Shown: piece by piece, positions 49,623-56,171 of the stretch
Layout: each line of letters begins with the position of its first letter
How positions within the stretch are numbered: position 1 is the stretch's first letter
Source: CAZJHX01 sp964545715
GTDB taxonomy: Bacteria > Myxococcota_A > UBA9042 > GCA-2863065
Direction: 5' to 3'
Assembly: GCA_964545715.1 (NCBI GenBank)
Contig: CAZJHX010000065.1
Coordinates: 1 to 56,171 of the forward strand
Length of the DNA: 56,171 nucleotides
The notes under the pieces: generated by a model
Database searches by the model: none
What the model was told of the DNA's origin: nothing
What the model saw: only the letters and a program-made list of their open reading frames with translations
Made by a program: the position numbers and the translations under genes

Positions 49623-50573
49623 ATGACCGACGGAGATCTCAGGCAGTTGATCGCGGCCAAAGCCGTGGCCGTGGAGCGAGAGGACTGGTACGGCCTGCTC
49701 GATGTGGAGAAGTCCGCCAAGCAGTCCGAGATCAAGCGCGCGTACACGCTGCTGGTAAAGCTGCTGCATCCCGACAAGCTGGTACGCCGAGATATCGGCG
49801 ACATGCACGAGCCGGCCAAGAAGGTCTTCTCGGCGCTGCAGACGGCGCTGGAGACGATGACCAGCGACCAGGCCCGATCGAAATACAACCAGAAGCTGGC
49901 GGGCGAGGTGCCCACAAATCCGGCCACCGTTGAGGGCCACAGCGGTCCACAGCGCCGCAAACCGGAGCCGCTGAAGAAGCGTCCGACCGTGCGTCGGCCC
50001 CCGCCCTCGCAGGAGCCGGTGCTGCCCAAAGACGTGGCGCAGAAGGACTTGATGACGCTGCCCATCGACACGTTCAAGCAGCACGAGCGCATCGAGATCG
50101 CGCGTTTCATGCACATCGAGGGCGCCGAGCGGCTGAACAAGGCCGATTTTCGCGGGGCCGAGGCGTGCTTCAAACGTGCGACTGATTTGGATCCAGAGTA
50201 TGCGCTTTATTCGCTGAACCTGGGCTGGGCCCTGTTCCGAAACCCGGCGCGCTCAGACGATGAGCGGCGCGACTCCGCCCGCAAGCACCTCGAACGCGCG
50301 GTGGCGCATGACGCGTACAACCCCGACGCCCGCTTCTGTTTTGCGCAGTATTGGCGCGATTTCGGTACCCGCGAGCAGTATCGCCGGGAGCTGGAGGCGT
50401 GTCTGCGCTGCAAAGAAGACCACGCCAAGGCCAAAGCGGAGCTCCAGTCTCTAAACGAGGAGGATGCGGCGGCGGGCGGTGGGCCGCGCGGCACGATGGG
50501 CTTCCAGAAACGCGAGAAGAAGAAGGAGTCCGGGCTGCGGCGCGGGCTGAACAAGCTTCTGGGTCGCGACTGA
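49623..50573 (+). CDS. J-domain and TPR protein, 316 aa
   Basis: A J domain at about residues 20-92 has the H-P-D tripeptide (L-L-H-P-D-K-L) that stimulates DnaK-type Hsp70s. There is no Gly/Phe region or zinc finger, so it is a type III J protein. A Pro-rich linker (about 100-140) leads to TPR-like helices (about 155-280) and a basic C-terminal tail. The TPRs may select clients. It is four bases ahead of the DUF1338 gene and thus co-transcribed. This J-plus-TPR layout is frequent in Myxococcota. Confidence 0.88.
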   Translation: MTDGDLRQLIAAKAVAVEREDWYGLLDVEKSAKQSEIKRAYTLLVKLLHPDKLVRRDIGDMHEPAKKVFSALQTALETMTSDQARSKYNQKLAGEVPTNPATVEGHSGPQRRKPEPLKKRPTVRRPPPSQEPVLPKDVAQKDLMTLPIDTFKQHERIEIARFMHIEGAERLNKADFRGAEACFKRATDLDPEYALYSLNLGWALFRNPARSDDERRDSARKHLERAVAHDAYNPDARFCFAQYWRDFGTREQYRRELEACLRCKEDHAKAKAELQSLNEEDAAAGGGPRGTMGFQKREKKKESGLRRGLNKLLGRD

Positions 50574-50577
50574 TTCC

Positions 50578-51363
50578 ATGACGCTGGAGGCACTGTTCGA
50601 CCGATTGTGGGCGGACTATTGCGCGATCAATCCACAAGCGGAGGCGATCGCTGCGCTGCTGGCCGAGCGCGGCGAGACCGTGCGCAACGACCACATCGCG
50701 CTGCGTACGTTCTCGGATCCTCGTGTCGATCTGGACGTGGTGGCGTCGGGATTCACACGCCTGGGCTACACGGCAGCCGGCGAGTACGAGTTTCCGGTCA
50801 AGAAGCTGTTTGCGCGGCACTATGAGCCGCCGAGGGCGGGGCTGCCCAAGGTCTTTATCAGCCAGCTGCTGCTGGAGGAGTTCAGCGCTGCGTTTCAGGA
50901 TCGTATCGGCGGCCTGCTGGCGCAGCTGCCCACAAACGCACCGAGCCGGGCCGACTTTGCCGCGATCGGTCGGCCGTGGACGGTGTCGTATGCCGAGTAC
51001 GAGGCCCTGCGCGCCCAGAGCGAGTACGGCGCCTGGATGGCGGCCTTCGGCTATCGAGCCAATCACTTCACAGTGGACGTCGGGGCGTTGAAGACGTTCG
51101 ATACGCTGGGTGGGCTCACGTCGTTTCTGTCCGACCGCGGCTTCGCGATGAATGACGCGGGTGGTGTGATCAAGGGAACCCCGGACCAGGGGCTGGAGCA
51201 GTCGTCCACGCTGGCCGCGGAGGTCGACGTGGACTTTACCGACGGTACGCACGCGATCGGCGGCTGTTACTACGAGTTTGCGTTGCGCCATCACGGGTTT
51301 GGCGCGTTCATCGCGTCGTCTGCCACGCGTCTGTTCGAGAGCACGGATCGGCGAACGGCATGA
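50578..51363 (+). CDS. DUF1338 family putative 2-oxoacid dioxygenase/decarboxylase, 261 aa
   Basis: The family is of the VOC-like fold; characterised members decarboxylate 2-oxoadipate with Fe(II) and O2. N-D-H-I-A-L-R-T-F (about residue 37) and Y-R-A-N-H-F-T-V (about 160) supply the two His, and C-Y-Y-E-F-A near the C terminus supplies the Glu of the metal triad. L-E-Q-S-S-T is conserved. At 261 residues it is the short form. Substrate here is not known. The stop overlaps the next ATG by four bases. Confidence 0.85.
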   Translation: MTLEALFDRLWADYCAINPQAEAIAALLAERGETVRNDHIALRTFSDPRVDLDVVASGFTRLGYTAAGEYEFPVKKLFARHYEPPRAGLPKVFISQLLLEEFSAAFQDRIGGLLAQLPTNAPSRADFAAIGRPWTVSYAEYEALRAQSEYGAWMAAFGYRANHFTVDVGALKTFDTLGGLTSFLSDRGFAMNDAGGVIKGTPDQGLEQSSTLAAEVDVDFTDGTHAIGGCYYEFALRHHGFGAFIASSATRLFESTDRRTA

Positions 51364-52367
51364 ACGCCTGGGACCGCGTCGACAGCGTCGAACACCTGCC
51401 GCCACAGCCGCAGGTTGCGGGTGGGCCGCCGTGTCAGGGCTGCACCGCGCCGTGCTGCTGGACGGTGAAGCTGCTCGAGTTCGAGGCCAACACGTGGCAC
51501 GACCTGGAGTACATCCACTTTGTCAGCGGCTTCCCCGAGCTCGAGGTCGTCTACGGCAGCTCCGGGCGCTTTCGCTTCTTCTATCGCGTGCCGTGCCGCT
51601 TTCTGAACAACGCCGACGGCCAGTTTCTTTGCGGCCTGCACGGCACGCCGGAGAAGCCCGACACGTGCGTGCAGTTTGACGAGACCGACTGCTACTACCA
51701 GGAGGGGCTGCTGGGTACTCCCGAGCAGGGGCGGCCGATCGTGCGCATGGACCATCGGCGCTGGCTGGCGGTGTCCGAGCTGTTTACAACGGACAGCCGC
51801 GGCAACATTACGCGGCGCCCGACCTGGCAGCAGGCGTGGAAGGCCATTGTGACCAACGCGCCCAACCCGGCCGAGTCGCTGCAGCGACGGGTGGTAGCGC
51901 CCCCTGCGCTGCGCGTCGAGCCGATCGCCGAGGCCGCGTATGCCCCACGCACCAGCCCATGCGACAGCTGCTCAGCTCCGTGCTGCAAGGCCCTGATCCT
52001 GGACCGGCGACCGCCCGCCAATCTGACCGCGCTGCAGTACATGCGCTATCAGCTGGGCTTCCCCGGCATCGAGATAGCCGTTAGCCGCACCGGGTGGCGG
52101 ACGCTGGCGCGCACGACGTGCCGGTACCTGGATCTGGACACGTCCCGTTGCACCATCTTTGGGCGGCCCGAGCGACCCACGCTGTGCACGTTCTACAATC
52201 AATACACCTGTAATTACAGGCAGTTCTTCAGCGCGCCGGCCGGCGATGTCGTACGTGTGGGACTGGACGAGATGCACCTGCTGCTGGAGCGCGTCGAGGT
52301 CGACAAGGCGGGCGAGCTGCCCAAGGATTTTGCGGCGGCGGAAGTGCGCGCGCTACTGAGGGGATAG
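51360..52367 (+). CDS. Twin YkgJ-type cysteine-cluster protein, 335 aa
   Basis: Two homologous halves each have a YkgJ-type metal cluster. In the first, C-Q-G-C-T-A-P-C-C (about residue 22), later P-C-R-F and D-T-C-V-Q-F. In the second, C-D-S-C-S-A-P-C-C (about 200), T-C-R-Y-L and L-C-T-F-Y. These Cys sets are thought to bind Zn or Fe. The family is commonly single-domain, so the internal duplication is notable. It is coupled to the DUF1338 gene. The stop lies directly against the stop of the convergent lipoprotein gene (TAG-CTA). Confidence 0.85.
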   Translation: MNAWDRVDSVEHLPPQPQVAGGPPCQGCTAPCCWTVKLLEFEANTWHDLEYIHFVSGFPELEVVYGSSGRFRFFYRVPCRFLNNADGQFLCGLHGTPEKPDTCVQFDETDCYYQEGLLGTPEQGRPIVRMDHRRWLAVSELFTTDSRGNITRRPTWQQAWKAIVTNAPNPAESLQRRVVAPPALRVEPIAEAAYAPRTSPCDSCSAPCCKALILDRRPPANLTALQYMRYQLGFPGIEIAVSRTGWRTLARTTCRYLDLDTSRCTIFGRPERPTLCTFYNQYTCNYRQFFSAPAGDVVRVGLDEMHLLLERVEVDKAGELPKDFAAAEVRALLRG

Positions 52368-52847
52368 CTACGGCTGGATCCGGATGGTGAAGCTGCCGTC
52401 GCTGTCGCACGACTCGGGGCCATCACCGTCAAAGATGCCGATGATCTCGCCGTTGGACTTCATGGCGCCCGCAAACTCGTACTTGATCTTGCCGTCCTTG
52501 CCGCCCAGCTCGGTCAGCTCAAAGTCGACGCACGTGCCGTCCACGATGCCGTTGGTCAACGTCAGCGTCGCGCTGCCGCTGTTGGTTGGGGAGACCAGCT
52601 TCAAGCTTGTGATGTTCTGCGACACCGTGATGGCGACCGAGCCCAGCGTGAAGAGCGTGGTGTCCAGGCGCTCGTCGTCCTGGCAGTCGGTGCGCGTTCC
52701 CGAGCCCGTGATGATCCATGTGCCCGCCACGTCGGCGTTGTCCGCCGAGCTGTCACAGGGGAACTGGGGCGGCGGCTCGTAGTCGCTATCCACGATGCAG
52801 CCGACCAGGCAACCGGCCAGCGCGAGCAGGAGCATGGAGCTGCGCAT
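52368..52847 (-). CDS. Small lipoprotein, 159 aa
   Basis: The ATG at 52847 is shared with the stop of the barrel gene upstream (TAATG). The signal peptide ends L-V-G-C. The mature part is a Thr/Ser/Gly-rich beta domain that starts V-A-G-T-W-I-I-T-G-S-G, like lipocalin- or META-type small domains. It contains about five Cys. No family is assigned. It is the last gene of a three-gene minus-strand operon. Confidence 0.78.
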   Translation of the reverse strand: MRSSMLLLALAGCLVGCIVDSDYEPPPQFPCDSSADNADVAGTWIITGSGTRTDCQDDERLDTTLFTLGSVAITVSQNITSLKLVSPTNSGSATLTLTNGIVDGTCVDFELTELGGKDGKIKYEFAGAMKSNGEIIGIFDGDGPESCDSDGSFTIRIQP

Positions 52848-53833
52848 TAGAAGAGCACCCCCACGCCAAAGGAGACCGACTGCGGTGTTGACTGACCGTT
52901 GAGCTTGGTGAAGGTGACGTTGTAGTCGACCGACACCGTCATCCGGGTCGAGTATGTGCGAAACAGCAGCAGCCCGCCGCGCGCGAACAAGCCGAACCCG
53001 GCGGCGCTGTCTTTGGTGTCCGCGTCGTGACTCGCGGTGATGAACGTCCCGACATCCTGGCGTTGAGGCCGGCGGTCGTAGATCCAGTGCATGCCGGCGC
53101 CGCCGCCGACGAAGGGCGCGATATCCCCGAGGCCGCCGATGAAGTACGCGCCGATGTCGATGGGCACGGCAAAGAACGCGCGGTCCGGGTCGGTGCCGGT
53201 GTCGAACTGGAAGCTGATGCGCGGCTCGATGGCGAACCAGCGGGCCTCGAACCAGTAGGCCAGGTCCAGGTACATGCCGAACGGGACCTCGCCGTGGCTG
53301 TCCTCGATAGGCGCGATGCCGCCGATGCGCATGCCGAAAGAGTGGTCGCCCTCGCGGCGGCGATCCGGTCGCGACTCTCGCCGGGTGATCTGGCCCAGCT
53401 GTGAGGTCTGGTCGACCGTCTTGCCCTCGGCGGTGGCGGTGGCGATGCGCACGGCGACCTTGTCCAGGTCCTCGACCCGATCGACCGCCATCTTGTGGGC
53501 GCGCACGGTGTCGCCGCTCTTGGCGTCGACGATCGACACGGTGACGATGAGCTTGCGGCCCAGGCGGCTCAGGGCGCCGAAGACCACGATGTCCGCGTTG
53601 TTGTCCACGCCGACCTGCTTGGCGCAGACGGCGTCGATGCACATCGCTTCGGGGGCCACAAAGCGGGCCTGTACTCTCGAGCTGAGCTCGGTTTGCAGCA
53701 GATCGCGAAAGACCTCGGCGGTGTTCGAAGAGGCGCCGGTTGTCTTGAACAGCAGCACAGCCCAGGTGTCGGCACACGCCGTTGACGCGCTCAGCGTCAG
53801 AGCCAGGGCGATGATTGTGGTGTGTCGCATCAT
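52847..53833 (-). CDS. Outer-membrane barrel protein with TolB-N-like N domain, 328 aa
   Basis: A signal peptide ends A-C-A-D (about residue 22). Residues ~22-150 are alpha/beta (W-A-V-L-L-F-K-T-T-G, A-D-I-V-V-F-G, V-R-I-A-T-A-T), like a TolB/CsgG-type periplasmic domain. The rest shows alternating beta strands with terminal V-G-V-L-F, an outer-membrane barrel signature. Two adjacent ATGs overlap the upstream stop. The function is unknown; it sits between a serine-hydrolase lipoprotein gene and a small lipoprotein gene. Confidence 0.78.
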   Translation of the reverse strand: MMRHTTIIALALTLSASTACADTWAVLLFKTTGASSNTAEVFRDLLQTELSSRVQARFVAPEAMCIDAVCAKQVGVDNNADIVVFGALSRLGRKLIVTVSIVDAKSGDTVRAHKMAVDRVEDLDKVAVRIATATAEGKTVDQTSQLGQITRRESRPDRRREGDHSFGMRIGGIAPIEDSHGEVPFGMYLDLAYWFEARWFAIEPRISFQFDTGTDPDRAFFAVPIDIGAYFIGGLGDIAPFVGGGAGMHWIYDRRPQRQDVGTFITASHDADTKDSAAGFGLFARGGLLLFRTYSTRMTVSVDYNVTFTKLNGQSTPQSVSFGVGVLF

Positions 53834-55533
53834 TGGTCGAACAGCAGCCCCACGTCGTTGAGTGTCTGGTAGTAGGCCACAAGCAGAGAGCGATGTGGTG
53901 TGCGCTCGGTCATGTCGCGGGCCATGATGGTGTCAGGCACGGCGCCATCGTACAGCACCCACTGCCAGTGGTTGCCCTCGAAGATGGGACTCGTGACCTC
54001 CAGGTCGGCGATGTCCCCGCCAAGACTCTGGTTTTGCACGAGCACCTGCATGTCGTTGTAGGGGATGGAGTCGCCGGCGCGCTCGAGCAGAGCGTGAAAA
54101 AGGGCGTTGCTGGGCGGCAGGTTGGCCAGCTCGCGTGTGATCGCGGTGCGAAAGCTCATGTACAGGGTGTTCTTGGGCAGCTCGCTGCTGCGGTCCTCCC
54201 AGAACTTTTGTGAGACGGCCGTGGTCAGGCTCTTGATCCCCTTGAGGTGGCGCTTGAAGAACGCGCGCTTTGTGGGCGCGGCGTCGATGCCGTCCTCTTG
54301 TTGAATGAAGGTCTCCAGATCGTGGATGGGCACGCCCAGCGCCAGAGCGAGCTTGTCGAGCAGGAAGTCGGCCGGTCGCGGTGACAGGTTGGCCGCCCAC
54401 TCGCAGGTGGGGCGCGCGAACTCGGGGAAGCTGGTGCAGATGGTGCCCTGGACATCCAGCGCCTCGACTACGTTGTAGAGCAGGTCGCCGACCTCGGAGC
54501 CACGGGCGGCGGAGTGCAGCGTGAGGACGGAGCGGGTGCGCGCGGCGACGTCCGGAAAGTCCACCAGCGTCCGCAGCACGTTGGTGGAGCCCTGGCTGTA
54601 GCCCATCAGGTGCAGCGGGACCTGGCCCAGCGTGGCGTCGATCTCGTCGACCAGCGCCTTGCCCTGCTGCGCGTTGATGTCCGGGTCGATGAAGCTGCCG
54701 GACTCTACCCGGAAGTGCACGAGGCAGGGGAGGGCGGTCGCCAGCGCCTGCTGTTGCTGCTCCCACTCGTCGCGGTTGAGCAGCCGCACCACGCCCGGGT
54801 ACATGACGGCGGCCGCGCTGGACGTGCACTCGGTCTCGCCGGGCTGCGGGGGCATCCAGGAGCGGGCCATGCGCATGTCGCGGGTGTCGTAGGCCGGTGC
54901 GTGCTCTTGGAGCAGCTCGTCCACCTGTCCGCTGTAGTCGGCGGGCTCGGCGGTGATGGCGCCGTGGTTGGAGATGATGTTGTAGACCAGCAGCGAGATG
55001 ACCCGCTCGCGGATGTAGTAGCGGACGGCCTCGTCCGTGAGCACGGCGTTGCGGTCCTCGCTCTCCACGCGCGACACGATTGTGAGCCGCGCGATGTCGT
55101 AGTCGTCGACGGAGCCGGAGACCTCGGCCGAGCGCAGGGCGTCGCACAGGTCGTCGGAGCGAAAGCTGGGACACACTTCGGTGAGGGTGGGGAGGGCGCC
55201 GGCGTCGGACAGCGACACCTCGTCGTTGCACAGCCCCAGCCAGCGGTTGACGGGCCAGCACCAGAAGCCGCCGGTGTCGGACTTGCCGCCCGCGGTGCTC
55301 AGCGCGGCGCAGCCGCCGGCCACGATGTCTTCGCTGGCGGTGCGAAACTCGCCGACACAGCCTTCGGCCGGCAGTGTGGGCGTGGTGCCGTTGCACTGTG
55401 TGACCAGCGCGATCGCGTCGTTGCAGACCTGGTCCGAGGGGGCCGTGTCGTCCTGGGCGCAGGCCGGGAGCATGGCGCACACGGCGAGAGAAAACAGCGC
55501 CGCAAACGCTGTCGGTCGGGTCAGTGTGGTCAT
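53830..55533 (-). CDS. Alpha/beta hydrolase lipoprotein, 567 aa
   Basis: The signal peptide ends L-P-A-C (residue 25) and predicts lipidation. The N-terminal ~130 residues carry paired Cys. The alpha/beta hydrolase core has V-H-F-R near residue 272 and the nucleophile elbow G-Y-S313-Q-G, with T-L-H-S-A-A-R-G-S-E following. A catalytic His could be N-H-W-Q-W near residue 528. It resembles periplasmic lipase/esterase-type proteins. It is the first of three overlapping genes. Confidence 0.82.
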   Translation of the reverse strand: MTTLTRPTAFAALFSLAVCAMLPACAQDDTAPSDQVCNDAIALVTQCNGTTPTLPAEGCVGEFRTASEDIVAGGCAALSTAGGKSDTGGFWCWPVNRWLGLCNDEVSLSDAGALPTLTEVCPSFRSDDLCDALRSAEVSGSVDDYDIARLTIVSRVESEDRNAVLTDEAVRYYIRERVISLLVYNIISNHGAITAEPADYSGQVDELLQEHAPAYDTRDMRMARSWMPPQPGETECTSSAAAVMYPGVVRLLNRDEWEQQQQALATALPCLVHFRVESGSFIDPDINAQQGKALVDEIDATLGQVPLHLMGYSQGSTNVLRTLVDFPDVAARTRSVLTLHSAARGSEVGDLLYNVVEALDVQGTICTSFPEFARPTCEWAANLSPRPADFLLDKLALALGVPIHDLETFIQQEDGIDAAPTKRAFFKRHLKGIKSLTTAVSQKFWEDRSSELPKNTLYMSFRTAITRELANLPPSNALFHALLERAGDSIPYNDMQVLVQNQSLGGDIADLEVTSPIFEGNHWQWVLYDGAVPDTIMARDMTERTPHRSLLVAYYQTLNDVGLLFDQ

Positions 55534-55579
55534 GACGTCCTTGTACTATACTGGCGCTCCTAACGCATAGGAGGATTGT

Positions 55580-56171
55580 ATGGTTGTCTTGGACGCGGCC
55601 GCGGGAGCGCTGGCCACGGTCGACAGCGTGATCGTGCTGGGCTTCCTGGTGGTCGTCACCATCGTCGGCTACGTGATGTCCAAAGCGGCGTCGCAGGGCC
55701 TGGACGACTACTTCCTGGGCGGCAACAAGATCCCCTGGTGGGTGCTCGGCATCTCCACCTCCACGTCCAACTTCGATATGGCGGGCACGATGATCATCGT
55801 GGCGGCCGTGTTTGTGCTGGGCCTGCAGGGCTTTCTGGTGGAGCTGCGCGGCGGTGTGGGGCTCAGTCTCGCGTTTTTGATGGTGTTTCTGGCCAAGTGG
55901 CTCCGTCGCTCGCGCGTGATGACGTCTGCAGAGTGGATGAAGCTGCGCTTCGGCACGGACAAGGCGGGCCAGGCGTCGCATCTTCTGAGCGCCATCGCCA
56001 ACATCGTCGTCTCGCTGGGCATGATCATCTATTTCTGCAAGGGCGCCGGTAAGTTTCTGACGCACTTCCTGCCCTACTCGGAGCTGACCTGCACCACCGT
56101 CATGGTGACCATCGGGCTGTTCTACACGTTGATGTCGGGGCTGTACGGCGTGGTCGTTACGGACGTCGTGC
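55580..56171 (+). CDS. Sodium:solute symporter (SSS family), N-terminal part
   Basis: Only the first 197 codons are inside the window; the frame stays open to the last base. AGGAGG at 55569-55574 precedes the ATG and TATACT at 55547-55552 is a possible -10. At least four membrane helices are visible. The motif Y-F-L-G-G-N-K-I-P-W-W near residue 45 with S-T-S-T-S-N-F-D after it is typical of SSS transporters (Na+-coupled uptake of sugars, carboxylates or amino acids). The solute cannot be told from this part. Confidence 0.9.
   Translation, partial: MVVLDAAAGALATVDSVIVLGFLVVVTIVGYVMSKAASQGLDDYFLGGNKIPWWVLGISTSTSNFDMAGTMIIVAAVFVLGLQGFLVELRGGVGLSLAFLMVFLAKWLRRSRVMTSAEWMKLRFGTDKAGQASHLLSAIANIVVSLGMIIYFCKGAGKFLTHFLPYSELTCTTVMVTIGLFYTLMSGLYGVVVTDVV

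Noticed and set aside
53933..56065. A 710-residue minus-strand frame over the hydrolase lipoprotein and symporter genes
   Set aside because: It is Arg/His/Gly-rich throughout, crosses two well-supported genes and has no ribosome binding site.

Overview
The window reads as a chromosomal segment of a GC-rich, Gram-negative bacterium of the Myxococcota (former Deltaproteobacteria) or a close relative. The evidence is convergent: a C-terminal sorting tail of MYXO-CTERM type (Gly-Cys, hydrophobic helix, Arg cluster) on the amidase at 29691-32522; giant lipoproteins built from C-x-D-x-D-C type cysteine repeats; a protein with repeated T-L-M-G-I-P motifs; many lipoproteins and outer-membrane barrels; fused type IV pilus subunits; and a RAYT-like HUH transposase. 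No rRNA, tRNA, CRISPR array, prophage or insertion sequence with clear ends was seen. Coding density is very high, no gene-free stretch exceeds about 275 bp, and neighbouring genes often share bases (GTGA or ATGA couplings on one strand, CTAG or TTAA shared stops between convergent genes).

Layout. 1-5.9 kb: a G-rich end, a small membrane protein, a 1265-residue protein of unknown function with internal hydrophobic segments, and a SbcD-like metallophosphoesterase whose promoter ends at its start codon. 5.7-11.5 kb: a 1306-residue PHP/CehA-type lipoprotein coupled to a phosphate-selective-porin-like barrel, a 180-bp imperfect inverted-repeat element able to fold as a branched RNA, and a small lipoprotein. 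11.5-14.6 kb: glycosyltransferase, rsmH, glycosyltransferase, overlapping end to start. 14.6-17.7 kb: citrate synthase facing a PilN-like gene and a PilO-PilP fusion. 17.8-22.2 kb: a cysteine-rich giant lipoprotein, a small protein of six CSSIR repeats, then a RAYT-like transposase preceded by iterons and palindromes. 22.2-24.4 kb: small genes including a predicted regulator with HTH and zinc ribbon.

24.4-34.6 kb is almost entirely minus-strand. One group encodes a papain-like protease fused to an alpha/beta hydrolase, a second alpha/beta hydrolase and a secreted protein. The other encodes a membrane protein, a membrane-anchored resolvase-like protein, a YceF/Maf pyrophosphatase, a cell-wall amidase, a barrel-like protein and a ferritin-like protein, ending in a candidate terminator. 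34.7-38.5 kb: lipoprotein, B12-binding radical SAM enzyme, and hybrid histidine kinase. 38.5-40.3 kb: a HsdM/HsdS-like pair without HsdR. 40.3-47.4 kb: a zinc-ribbon protein with TLMGIP repeats divergent from an exported TPR-CHAT protease, facing a phosphodiester-glycosidase-like protein. 47.5-52.4 kb: a di-haem c-type beta-propeller protein, then an operon of J-domain/TPR protein, DUF1338 enzyme and a twin YkgJ cysteine-cluster protein. 52.4-55.5 kb: a lipoprotein, a barrel protein and an alpha/beta-hydrolase lipoprotein. The window ends inside a sodium:solute symporter gene.

Most of the cargo is directed at the cell envelope, with a few conserved housekeeping genes (gltA, rsmH, yceF-like) scattered between. 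The strongest candidates for undescribed biology are the 180-bp structured element at 10887-11066, the CSSIR repeat protein beside the cysteine-rich lipoprotein, the protease-hydrolase operon, and the membrane-anchored resolvase-like protein. Function calls come from motif recognition by eye; no database search was run.
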